A stretch of DNA of 64,000 nt from the NCBI GenBank assembly GCA_018269005.1, contig JAFDVK010000052.1:62001-126000 (forward strand), read 5' to 3'. The notes beneath the pieces were generated by a model. It ran no database searches and was not told where the DNA came from. It saw nothing but the letters and a program-made list of their open reading frames with translations. The position numbers were made by a program, and so were the translations under genes. Numbering within the stretch: the stretch's first letter is position 1; each line of letters opens with the position of its first letter. Below, piece after piece: positions 1 through 7,455 of the stretch. The stretch comes from Acidobacteriota bacterium (GTDB taxonomy: Bacteria > Acidobacteriota > Blastocatellia > Pyrinomonadales > Pyrinomonadaceae).

Positions 1-482
1 AGTGCGGGAAGGGAAGCGGGGTCCATCGCCAGGGCCTTTGAATACTCACGGTCCGCTTCAAGTCCGAGCTTAGCGGCGAAATACAGATCGCCGAGATGGA
101 GGCGATTCCACACGTCCTCCGGCTTGTTCTGTATAGCGTAAAGAAAGTCTGCACGCGCCTTCGTGAAATGTTTGGAATCGCCGGTGCTGGTGTAGAGAGC
201 GAAATGCGCGCGGCCTCGGATTAGCTGAATGCCGCCGTGAGCTTCCGGCGCGTATGCCAGAAATTTGTTCGCCTCCTCGATCGCCTTTTCATAATTTCCG
301 GCGTCGAACTCGGCGGAAACTTTCTTCCCGATCGGATCAATAAACGCACTGCCCCAAAGCCTCTGCGCCGCCGCACCGGCCTCAGCATCCATTTCCTGAT
401 ATGTCTGAGCCAATAACCCTGCGGGTACGAAAAGTAGAAATGCAACGATGAAGAGAACCGATAAATGTTTGGGGAAATCCAT
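1..482 (-). CDS. Secreted TPR-like protein, 3' end cut by the window edge
   Basis: Reading the minus strand from the ATG at 482 gives an uninterrupted frame of about 160 residues that runs off the left edge, so the C-terminus is missing. The first 26 residues form a signal peptide (a hydrophobic stretch ending in LLAQ). The rest is helical with alternating small and aromatic residues typical of TPR units: a block around 'AGNYEKAIEEANKFL', a second with 'ARADFLYAIQNKPED', and a third with 'ADREYSKALAMDP'. TPR proteins of this sort are exported scaffolds, but no specific partner can be named. The downstream gene context lies outside the window. Confidence 0.8.
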   Translation of the reverse strand, partial: MDFPKHLSVLFIVAFLLFVPAGLLAQTYQEMDAEAGAAAQRLWGSAFIDPIGKKVSAEFDAGNYEKAIEEANKFLAYAPEAHGGIQLIRGRAHFALYTSTGDSKHFTKARADFLYAIQNKPEDVWNRLHLGDLYFAAKLGLEADREYSKALAMDPASLPA

Positions 483-609
483 GCCTTGTTAGTCGCAGCT
501 TTAAGCCTGCTCCGAATATTGTGAAGTATGCCGCTCAGTTCTTGCAAGCATGACGGTAATGCGTTTGGACATCGCCAAGCTCAGGCCACGGACTTCCGGT
601 CTTTTCCCC

Positions 610-765
610 GGCTCTGCCGCAATGCAAGGCGGTCAGGCTTGCTTCACCTTCAGTCTTGAACATCCAATGGCGGCTTGCCGCAAACCAGTGCGGTCGGGCT
701 TGCTTCGTCTTCAGTCTTGAACATCCAATGGCGGCTTGCCGCAATGCACGGCGGTCGGGCTTGCC
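610..765. repeat. 61-bp tandem repeat, about 2.5 copies
   Basis: The segment containing 'catccaatggcggcttgccg' recurs exactly 61 bases apart (661 and 722), each time preceded by 'ttcagtcttgaa' and followed by 'cggtcgggcttgc'. A partial earlier unit starts near 610. The units are degenerate at a few positions. It lies in the 483-926 gap, where no credible gene is seen; the short frames here only reflect the repeat. Confidence 0.8.
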
Positions 766-794
766 CGACCGTAGCAGGCCACCAAAAAAACATA

Positions 795-906
795 GCCCGC
801 TTCAGCGGGCGAAAGAGTTTCTGTCGGAGGCACAGCCTGCTTCTGAAGTTTTGGGGTAAGTCGCACGGTCAGGCAAGCCTGACCGCACTGCCCCTGGGCA
901 AAGCCC
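795..906. repeat. Dispersed hairpin-rich intergenic repeat, copy 1
   Basis: It contains the inverted repeat gcccgcttcagcgggc (795-810), then 'gtcggaggcacagcctgc', then 'ggtcaggcaagcctgacc' (868-885), which is a near-perfect palindrome, and 'gcactgc'. The same ordered modules recur at 6598-6703. Both copies lie just downstream of the stop codon of a minus-strand gene. It resembles REP/BIME-like elements and no coding function is seen. Confidence 0.75.
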
Positions 907-926
907 ATGAGATCTGGTGGTTATTG

Positions 927-1637
927 CTACTTGGTTTTTGCTTTTGGCTGCCAGCCCGCACCGTCTCCGGTCCATGTCTGTTTGTCAGCGGGAATGTGGC
1001 CGGTGTCGCTGAACGCGGCGACGCGTGTCGATCCATCGGCGCGTACGGCGATGACGGTAATGGATGCGTTGGCTATCGTCATACCGCGCCACAGCTTGCC
1101 GCTGCCTGAAAGCGACCGGCTTACGAACCAGCGAATAACGTTGCCGTGGCAGACGAGAACGTCGTGCAGATCGCCGCCGGGCGATGCCTGCACATACTTT
1201 GCCCAGGCCTCGTCGAGTCTTTGGTCGCAACCGGCGGTGTCGTCCTCTGCCGGCTCTTTTTTATCTGAAGCCGAAGCAGGTGTGCACTCGTTCAACAACG
1301 GATCTCTTGTCGGCGTGAGCTTAAGGGACTTGCCGATGTCATCTGCGGTCTCGCGTGCTCGCGTGTACTCGCTGCTGACGAATGTGTCGAATTTCAACCG
1401 AAGCTTCTTTAGCCGCTTCCCCATGAATCCCGCCTGTTTGTGCCCGAGTTCTACGAGATGTTTACCGGTCTTTGAGTCGGCCTTGTCTTCGTGGTCGTAT
1501 TCACCGTGTCGGATCAGATAAAGATATCGGACACCTTTCTCGACCTTCGGTGTGTTTTGGCTAAAGCCGTGAACCGGCATAAACGCCAAACAGGCTGCAA
1601 TGAGTATTAAAACGTAAGTGAATCTGCGGTTCGTCAT
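927..1637 (-). CDS. Secreted histidine phosphatase of the PGAM5-like branch
   Basis: A 236-residue protein with an N-terminal signal peptide (cleavage likely after the GFSQ near residue 27). The histidine phosphatase core is complete: the catalytic RHG is at residues 43-45 and the second histidine is at about 164 in 'VCHGNVIR'. The order of motifs (LGHKQAGF, SSEYTRARET, VCHGNVIRWFV, then DTGHIPAD near the end) is closer to mitochondrial PGAM5-type protein Ser/Thr/His phosphatases than to glycolytic mutases. It probably removes phosphate from a protein or small molecule in the periplasm; the substrate is unknown. It stands alone between a repeat and a 250-bp gap. Confidence 0.88.
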   Translation of the reverse strand: MTNRRFTYVLILIAACLAFMPVHGFSQNTPKVEKGVRYLYLIRHGEYDHEDKADSKTGKHLVELGHKQAGFMGKRLKKLRLKFDTFVSSEYTRARETADDIGKSLKLTPTRDPLLNECTPASASDKKEPAEDDTAGCDQRLDEAWAKYVQASPGGDLHDVLVCHGNVIRWFVSRSLSGSGKLWRGMTIANASITVIAVRADGSTRVAAFSDTGHIPADKQTWTGDGAGWQPKAKTK

Positions 1638-1891
1638 AAAAGTTTCACGATCAGAGCCGAATATGAATCCGGTTAGTAAATATCAAAAGCCGGGTCTTTC
1701 CTCGCGGATCAAAGGGACGTTAACGCCCGGAGTCGCTTCTAGTGCGCTGATCAATGTAGGTGCCTCGCTCATCGGTTTCTCTGAATTCTCTCCGACCTTT
1801 GACGCCTTGCTCCATGGTAACGCGGTCAGCTTCGTTCTTACCGGATCAAATAAATTCTAGCTCAGCTGCCCTCCCCGGATTGGGGCATGTG

Positions 1892-2653
1892 CTAGGGCTT
1901 GAAATCGAATGAAATCCATCCAGAAACCTTCGTCGGAACGCCGGACAATGAGGTAGGTGGAAATTTAAGTTTTCTGACCGCATCGAGGGCGGCGTTATGA
2001 AAGTCGGTCGGTCCGCGAGAGACATATGCGGATATAACATTGCCGTCTGCATCCGTCATGATCCTTACCTCAACTCTAGCCGCAGGTCTCGGCTTCTTGA
2101 TGGCTGACGGATAAAGCGGGTTCTGGAAATTGGTAGCTCGGCTATTCATCCAACCAGCAATAATCACCTTCTCTTTCTGCGGAGCATTTACATGTGAGAG
2201 AGAGTAGCCGCCGTTAAAGAATTCAGCTATGTCCGCTTCGGTTTTCTCTAACCCTCCCGTTCGCGAGCAGCAGCATCTCGTCGAATATGTGACCTTATCC
2301 GGATTCAGATAGCCGTACACAAGATACTTATCCCCGACTTTCCAGCCTTGGATACAACCATTAACGTAATATTTGATCGTTACGACCGAATCAACATTCC
2401 TTTTCCAAGCACGATTGACAGCTATCTTTACCGTTTCGTAATAGCGCTGTTTGTTGTCCAGTTCCGACTTTTGGATATCCATGATTTCGCCGGTGAAGAC
2501 AAGGTCTGCATCCTTGAATTCTTCGATCGCCGTAATATTCCGCTTGGCGCATGCACATTGGGCACTAGCTGTTTCGCAACATAGAAAGGAGAGCGCGAGA
2601 ATTGTGACCAGTGCAAAGATGAACCTGCTAGTAAGATTCGTTAACTTAATCAT
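1892..2653 (-). CDS. Secreted NTR/TIMP-like plus TonB-C domain protein, paralog B
   Basis: 253 residues. A signal peptide ends in TASAQ, and the mature protein begins with CAC, as in netrin/TIMP-type OB-fold domains (CACAKRN ... DADLVFTGEI). A cysteine cluster, RCCCSRTG, follows mid-protein. The last 80 residues are a TonB-C-type domain ending in GWISFDF. A paralog sharing most of its sequence lies at 6702-7448. Its start codon overlaps the end of a broken mqnE 3' fragment (2650-2762), so it sits where its paralog sits relative to intact mqnE. The NTR fold suggests protein binding or inhibition; that function is inferred. Confidence 0.85.
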   Translation of the reverse strand: MIKLTNLTSRFIFALVTILALSFLCCETASAQCACAKRNITAIEEFKDADLVFTGEIMDIQKSELDNKQRYYETVKIAVNRAWKRNVDSVVTIKYYVNGCIQGWKVGDKYLVYGYLNPDKVTYSTRCCCSRTGGLEKTEADIAEFFNGGYSLSHVNAPQKEKVIIAGWMNSRATNFQNPLYPSAIKKPRPAARVEVRIMTDADGNVISAYVSRGPTDFHNAALDAVRKLKFPPTSLSGVPTKVSGWISFDFKP

Positions 2654-2762
2654 GTTGCAATTCCTTCCACACGATTATACACCGTATCGCGTTCGACGGG
2701 TTCGAATCCTGCGTGGGCGATCCGGGAGATGAGTTCGGCTTTGGTTATTTTGGATTCGCCGC
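2650..2762 (-). pseudogene. Remnant of the mqnE 3' end, copy B
   Basis: Read on the minus strand, this stretch encodes about 36 residues aligning with the last residues of the intact mqnE at 7456-8562: '...[18 protein letters not shown]' against '...[18 protein letters not shown]'. The DNA also aligns directly. It begins abruptly at the amidase stop codon (2768-2770) and ends in a TGA overlapping the ATG of the NTR/TonB gene. There is no start codon and no radical SAM core, so it cannot be functional. It marks a duplication or insertion junction. Confidence 0.85.
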
Positions 2763-2767
2763 CTTAC

Positions 2768-4234
2768 CTAAAGCGAAGGGCGGCGTTTTTCCCACCCGGT
2801 AATCTTCTGGTATGCAGCGGCGAGTGCGAGCAAGCGCCCCTCGGACAACGGCGGCCCGCCGATCATGAGACCAATTGGGAGGCCTGTTTTCGAAAACCCG
2901 CAAGGCACTGAGATTGCAGGCAGGCCGCCGAGGCTGAATGCGAACGTGCACGCATTCAGTGCGAATGGTTCGGCGGCATCGGCGATCCGTATCGGCAGGC
3001 CCGGAAGCGTTGGACACAGAACGACGTCAATATCCGTAAATGCCGTGCCGATGGTGCGCCGATGTTCCGCAAGCTGTTTCAGCGACCTTGTGTATTCGGT
3101 CGATGAGACCTTTTTGCCTTCAAGAATATTTTCTCGCGTCCTCGGATCGTAAAGTTCGGGCGATCTGGACAAGTAAGGTTCGTGAAATGCATACTCTTCG
3201 GCGCCTATGATGTCGTCAAACTCCGGCATAGGCAGATCGGCGTCCCGTACGTTCGCAACCAATGATCGGATAACATTTACCGCGTCCATGAATACCGCCT
3301 CGACCTCCTGCTCGACCGGAGCATCACAGATCGGGACCGCCGCCTTCAAAAGCCCGACACGGAAATCTGAAACTGGAGGCGGTGAGAGCGGATCGAACGC
3401 CTTCGCCGCCGCCTTGTCCGTCATCGCCCGAAACATCAAAGCGGTGTCGGCTACCGTACGGCATATCGGGCCGATGTGGTCGAAGGATCGGGAAACGTAA
3501 ACCAGCCCTTTTGTGCTGACAACGTCGTATGTCGGTTTAAGCCCCACAACACCGCAGCTCGCCGCGGGAATGCGGATCGAGCCGCCCGTATCCGTTCCAA
3601 CCGATCCGAAGCATAGCCCTGCGGCTACCGCTGCTCCGTTACCGCCTGAAGAACCGCCCGCAACGTAGTCGAGGTTCCACGGATTATGCACAGTGCCGAA
3701 TTTGCTGATCGCCGAAGTTGTTCCGCCGGCGAATTCATGCATGTTCAGCTTGCCTAAAAAGATCGCGCCGGCAGCTTTGAGTTTCTTCACGACCTCGGCA
3801 TCTTCTGCCGGTACGCGTTCGGCAAAGACGCTGCTCGCGGCGGTCGTTCGGACGCCGGCCGTGTCGATATTGTCCTTGATAGCGATCGGAATTCCGTGAA
3901 GCGGCCCGCGTAGGCGGCCATTCGCGATCTCGTGCTCAGCTGTGCGGGCCTCTTCAATCGCCTGCTCACGTGTAACCGTAATGAAAGAATTCAACCGCTG
4001 ATCCAGCCGGTCGATTCGTTCGAGACAGGCCTTTGTCAGTTCGACAGGTGAGATCTCTCGTCGCGCAACCGACGACGCGGCCTCGCTCAGGTCGAGCCGC
4101 GTGACGTCACCGGGAAGGGCAGAGTTGGAAGGGCCTTGACGACCGCAATTTAAAATGAGAGTCCCAACCCCGGCAGAAAGCCCGGCGATGAGGGTTCTAC
4201 GATCAATATTCCCGCCAATAGCCCCGTAGTTCAT
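2768..4234 (-). CDS. Exported amidase, amidase-signature family
   Basis: 488 residues with the amidase-signature core. The triad is visible as Lys120 (AIKDN), cis-Ser195 (GGSSGGNG) and nucleophile Ser219 (TDTGGSIR). The N-terminus has paired arginines before a hydrophobic stretch and Cys30 (DRRTLIAG ... LILNC), which looks like a Tat signal with a possible lipobox. That points to an exported enzyme, unlike the cytoplasmic GatA of tRNA amidation, and no gatB or gatC is nearby. It would hydrolyse an amide to acid plus ammonia; the substrate is unknown. It lies between the mqnE remnant and an agmatine deiminase-like gene, so a joint role in scavenging nitrogen compounds is possible but inferred. 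Confidence 0.9.
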   Translation of the reverse strand: MNYGAIGGNIDRRTLIAGLSAGVGTLILNCGRQGPSNSALPGDVTRLDLSEAASSVARREISPVELTKACLERIDRLDQRLNSFITVTREQAIEEARTAEHEIANGRLRGPLHGIPIAIKDNIDTAGVRTTAASSVFAERVPAEDAEVVKKLKAAGAIFLGKLNMHEFAGGTTSAISKFGTVHNPWNLDYVAGGSSGGNGAAVAAGLCFGSVGTDTGGSIRIPAASCGVVGLKPTYDVVSTKGLVYVSRSFDHIGPICRTVADTALMFRAMTDKAAAKAFDPLSPPPVSDFRVGLLKAAVPICDAPVEQEVEAVFMDAVNVIRSLVANVRDADLPMPEFDDIIGAEEYAFHEPYLSRSPELYDPRTRENILEGKKVSSTEYTRSLKQLAEHRRTIGTAFTDIDVVLCPTLPGLPIRIADAAEPFALNACTFAFSLGGLPAISVPCGFSKTGLPIGLMIGGPPLSEGRLLALAAAYQKITGWEKRRPSL

Positions 4235-4344
4235 TGAACGCGCAACTAGTCAAATTGCTCCTTAGTTCATTTTTTCATTTACGGATAAATATCTCACAAG
4301 GCACCGTCGCTTGGCGATAGACAATATGTCTACTTTCCACAGCC

Positions 4345-5598
4345 TCAAAGCGGGCGCGGTGAATCAGAAGGCAGCTGATTCGTGGCGCAGTGGATGCCGC
4401 CGCCGCCGCGGTTGATTCCAAGCGTGAATATTTGTATGACCTGCCGACCGGGAAACAATCGAGTAAAGGTTTTACGAGTCTCTTCGTCTTTTTGCTTTTG
4501 CGATTCCGGCATTCCTTCTTTCCAGTATTTTGGAATAAGAACGACCTTATTACTCACAAAAAAATTCGCATAGCTGGCTGCCGGCACGCGATAAACTGTT
4601 TCTCCTTTTTTGAATCCGTTCCGCTGATAGGTTCGGAGGTTTGTGTCGTCGACGGTTAGGGTGAATTTCAGCTGTTCCGCTTCCGGCATTGGAATTCGAA
4701 CGACCCTAATTTTCTTGCCATCAGCCGTTGTTGCATTTTGCAGGATCTTTAGATTGGCTTCGAGCATCGGATAGTTGAGCTTATCAACAGGGCTTTTTTC
4801 ACTTTCTGCCCGGTCGATGTACGGTAAGACCACCGTTCGTTCATCGACAAACCTCGCCAGTTCATCAACGTGCATATTTGCCCCGCCGCCATAATAATTG
4901 GCGACAAACGGTGCCCCATTTGGAAAAAGCTTATCCTCAGCCAAGCCTTTCTCCAGCCAGATGATCTTTCGCGCTCCAAGCGTCCTTTTGAGTTCGCCTT
5001 CTATTTCGACCAACGACCGGCCCGGATTTCGCTGGATCGCCATATCTTTTATGACGAGCAAAGTTCCGTGTCCGTTCGACTCAATACCGCCACCTTCGAA
5101 ATAATAATCGCTCTTTATGATCGGCAGCTTCAATTGTTGCGATAGTGTTTCTTCCCAAACGCCAAACTTCATCTCCTCTTCAGGCATCGGCTTGCCCGTC
5201 AGCTGCGGAAACCGGCCGTATGCGGAATAAGCAAAATCGACGATCTGCACTACTCCTTTCGAATCTTTGACGAACATTGCATAGTCACGAACAAAAAAAT
5301 CAACATATGGGTCGATCACAAATTCGAGCTTTGACGTGTCGACATTCCGCTCGGCCATATATTTGATCGCACTTTGCTTCATGCCATCGGACGCAACATT
5401 CACGGTAAGTTTGACGCTCGGCAAAAGGGCTTTGACAATGTCGCACGAAACAGCATCGCGCCTTTCCTGCCCAAACCACGTCAGCCAAACTTTCTGGTGA
5501 GGTTCCCATTCGGCGGGTAATCTGAGATCGTTTCCAAAGGTGCTGGCTCCGATCAAAAGGGTGAACAAAAGGAGAATTGCCGTTTGCCTAAAAGTCAT
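4345..5598 (-). CDS. Secreted agmatine deiminase / bacterial peptidyl-arginine deiminase family
   Basis: 417 residues. A signal peptide spans residues 1-22, followed at once by the family opening 'LPAEWEPHQKVWLTW'. Other family marks are 'FEGGGIESNGHGT', 'EKGL', 'DELARFVD' and the C-terminal nucleophile Cys404 in GGIHCATNQ. These enzymes turn a guanidinium group into a ureido group with release of ammonia. The signal peptide favours a periplasmic enzyme acting on agmatine-like or peptidyl-arginine substrates, rather than the cytoplasmic AguA of polyamine synthesis. The amidase lies downstream on the same strand, 110 bp away. Confidence 0.9.
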   Translation of the reverse strand: MTFRQTAILLLFTLLIGASTFGNDLRLPAEWEPHQKVWLTWFGQERRDAVSCDIVKALLPSVKLTVNVASDGMKQSAIKYMAERNVDTSKLEFVIDPYVDFFVRDYAMFVKDSKGVVQIVDFAYSAYGRFPQLTGKPMPEEEMKFGVWEETLSQQLKLPIIKSDYYFEGGGIESNGHGTLLVIKDMAIQRNPGRSLVEIEGELKRTLGARKIIWLEKGLAEDKLFPNGAPFVANYYGGGANMHVDELARFVDERTVVLPYIDRAESEKSPVDKLNYPMLEANLKILQNATTADGKKIRVVRIPMPEAEQLKFTLTVDDTNLRTYQRNGFKKGETVYRVPAASYANFFVSNKVVLIPKYWKEGMPESQKQKDEETRKTFTRLFPGRQVIQIFTLGINRGGGGIHCATNQLPSDSPRPL

Positions 5599-5641
5599 TC
5601 ACTAACCTCCCGCGCCGCTCGACGCATCAAAGCAATTTTGC

Positions 5642-5805
5642 TCAAACGCGCGTATATACGGTATTCCGTTCGACGGCTTCGAAGCCGGCGCGGTGGATCA
5701 TTTCGATGATCTCCTGTTTGGTCATTTTGGATTCGCAGCCCGATCCGACCTCAGTAGCTCACGGGTGAGTTCGCCGCCGTCGGTGAGGCGACATTCAAGG
5801 TCGCG
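5642..5805 (-). pseudogene. Remnant of the mqnE 3' end, copy C
   Basis: On the minus strand the last 30 codons read '...[20 protein letters not shown]' followed by NTVYTRV and a stop. This is nearly the end of the intact mqnE. Upstream, the segment matching 'TDGGELT' is present but out of frame with this tail because of small insertions, and homology is lost near 5805. There is no start codon. It is a decayed partial copy and lies upstream of the agmatine deiminase-like gene. Confidence 0.85.
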
Positions 5806-5868
5806 CGAGTCAGAACCGGAATTGATCGCGACTGAGTTCCGACCCGACTGCTCGCTCAACACGATGTT

Positions 5869-6084
5869 CTACGCAGCCAGAATCTCAACATAATCACTCT
5901 TCGACATCGGCGAGGGAATTTGAGCACCGGATTCGGTAAGATCTTCCAGATGAAACTCGATCGCCTCCTGGATAAGCTGTTTCACCTCTGCCTCGGTTTC
6001 GCCAACGGCGACGCATCCGGGAAGGTCGGGAACGTATGCTCCCCAACTGGTTTCACCCTTTTCTATAACGACCATATATCGCAT
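5869..6084 (-). CDS. HicB-like antitoxin domain protein without a partner toxin
   Basis: A protein of about 71 residues starting MRYMVVIEK, followed by the HicB-core pattern 'WGAYVPDLPGCVAVGETEAE' and the helix 'LIQEAIEFHLEDL'. HicB proteins bind and neutralise the small HicA RNase and usually carry a C-terminal DNA-binding part, which is absent here. No HicA-like frame (short, with a conserved His) is visible on either side. An upstream ATG at 6126 would add 14 poorly conserved residues; the start at 6084 fits the family better. It may be an orphan antitoxin left after loss of hicA. Confidence 0.78.
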   Translation of the reverse strand: MRYMVVIEKGETSWGAYVPDLPGCVAVGETEAEVKQLIQEAIEFHLEDLTESGAQIPSPMSKSDYVEILAA

Positions 6085-6136
6085 AATCACTTTTTCGCTC
6101 TCGCTGCTTTCGAGGGGTCGTTCCAATATCTGCGAT

Positions 6137-6586
6137 TCAATTTTCCAAGGATTTTAACTTGGGCGAGTGCTTCACAGTGATCTCGAATACAATTTTTTCT
6201 TTTCCATCCATACATTCGGCCCCGGAATAACCACATGGCTCGGTGGCATGAGGAGAAAGACCAAATAGAACGAAATCTTGATTAAACTTGCCGAGAGTAG
6301 ACGCCACAACAAAGTATTCTTCGATCTTCAAGGTGACAAATCCTGCATTAGAGACATCGATCGCATAAACGCCCGGATCAAGGCTCAACGAATATGAGCC
6401 GTTCGAATCAGTTTTAGCGACACGAACTTTCCCCGATGCGGCTTTCGCATTCACCCCGGCTCCAACAATCACGGCTCCGTTTCGATCAAAAATAACTCCG
6501 GACAAAAGCGTCGCCTGTCCAAATGACGCCGACGCCAACAAAAAAAGGAAGACATAAAGAAGGACGATCTTCATATTCGTATCCAT
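6137..6586 (-). CDS. Secreted carboxypeptidase-regulatory-like domain protein
   Basis: 149 residues. A signal peptide ends around SFGQ, and one CarboxypepD_reg beta-sandwich follows (LSGVIFDRNGAVIVGAGV ... TDSNGSYSLSLDPGVYAIDV). The C-terminal 50 residues have two cysteines (CGYSGAEC). Such domains are common as stand-alone exported proteins in acidobacteria and bacteroidetes and are usually taken as binding or structural modules. A second in-frame ATG at 6574 is an alternative start. It lies between HicB and the dispersed repeat copy 2; nothing ties it to a pathway. Confidence 0.78.
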   Translation of the reverse strand: MDTNMKIVLLYVFLFLLASASFGQATLLSGVIFDRNGAVIVGAGVNAKAASGKVRVAKTDSNGSYSLSLDPGVYAIDVSNAGFVTLKIEEYFVVASTLGKFNQDFVLFGLSPHATEPCGYSGAECMDGKEKIVFEITVKHSPKLKSLEN

Positions 6587-6597
6587 CTGAAAAGAAA

Positions 6598-6703
6598 GCC
6601 CCCTTTAGCGGGCGAAACAATGTCGGAGGCCCAGCCTCCTCCGAGAAAATTGGTTGCGTCTCACGGTCAGCAAGCCAGACCGCACTGCGACGGAGCAAGC
6701 CTT
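6598..6703. repeat. Dispersed hairpin-rich intergenic repeat, copy 2
   Basis: It has the same module order as 795-906: a 'ctttagcgggcgaaa' block, 'gtcggaggcccagcctcc', 'cacggtcagcaagccagacc' and 'gcactgc'. It fills the gap between the 6137-6586 and 6702-7448 genes and abuts the stop codon of the latter. Confidence 0.72.
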
Positions 6704-7448
6704 AGTGCTTAAAGTCAAAAGAAACCCATCCGGAAACCTTGGTTGGAACACCTGACAAAGTTGTGGGTGGAAATTTAAGTTCCCTTGCTGCTTCGAGCGC
6801 CGCGTCATGGAATCTAACAGGCCCGCGAATGATATCTGCATTAACTACGTTACCGTCAACATCAGTTGTGATCTTCACGTCGACTCGAGCAGTCTGCTTC
6901 GGTTTTATATCGGGCGGGTATTGTGGTTGCTTAAAGCTAATTGCTCGACGATTCATCCAACCCGCTGAAATAATCTTTTCGTTCCGAGGAGTATTTACAT
7001 TTAACCGACCATAACCCGCTTCAAAGAATTCGGATATGTCCTTTGCTGTTTCATCTAGTCTTCCTGTTCGCGAACAACAACATCTGGTTGAGTAAGTAGT
7101 CTTATCATCGTTGACGTAGGCGTAAATCAGATACTTATCGCCTATTTCCCATCCCTGCACACAGCCATAGATGTAGTTCTTAATCGTTACAATCGAATCA
7201 ATATTCCGTTTCCACACATGATCGACCGTTATCTTCACGGTTTCATAATATCGATTTTGTTGATCAGGCTTGGACTTATGAATATCGAGAATTTCGCCTG
7301 TAAAGACAACAGTTGCGTCCTTATATTCTTCAAGCGCAGTTATATTGGGTTTCGCACACGCACACTGCGCGGTCGCCATTTCTGGTAATGAAATGGAAAC
7401 GAAACCAACTGCGAGAATAAAAAAAATGAATTTGGTCATAAACTTCAT
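6702..7448 (-). CDS. Secreted NTR/TIMP-like plus TonB-C domain protein, paralog A
   Basis: About 248 residues from the ATG at 7448; an in-frame ATG at 7466 would overlap mqnE and lacks a signal-peptide shape. Architecture matches the 1892-2653 protein: signal peptide ending ATAQ, CACAKPN at the mature N-terminus, the NTR-like 'ATVVFTGEI', the cysteine cluster RCCCSRTG, and a TonB-C-type C-terminal domain ending GWVSFDF. The two proteins share long identical runs and are clearly duplicates. It starts 8 bases after the mqnE stop, so it is probably co-transcribed with mqnE, although a role in menaquinone synthesis is unlikely for an exported protein. Confidence 0.85.
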   Translation of the reverse strand: MKFMTKFIFFILAVGFVSISLPEMATAQCACAKPNITALEEYKDATVVFTGEILDIHKSKPDQQNRYYETVKITVDHVWKRNIDSIVTIKNYIYGCVQGWEIGDKYLIYAYVNDDKTTYSTRCCCSRTGRLDETAKDISEFFEAGYGRLNVNTPRNEKIISAGWMNRRAISFKQPQYPPDIKPKQTARVDVKITTDVDGNVVNADIIRGPVRFHDAALEAARELKFPPTTLSGVPTKVSGWVSFDFKH

Positions 7449-7455
7449 TTGCCGA

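Noticed and set aside
675-1109. Frames through the 61-bp tandem repeat region
   Set aside because: They reflect repeat sequence and antisense of the phosphatase gene and lack start signals.
1618-1860. An 80-codon plus-strand frame in the gap between the PGAM5-like and NTR/TonB-C genes
   Set aside because: It begins inside the phosphatase gene, has no ribosome site, and its composition does not resemble any protein family; the opposite strand reads equally well.
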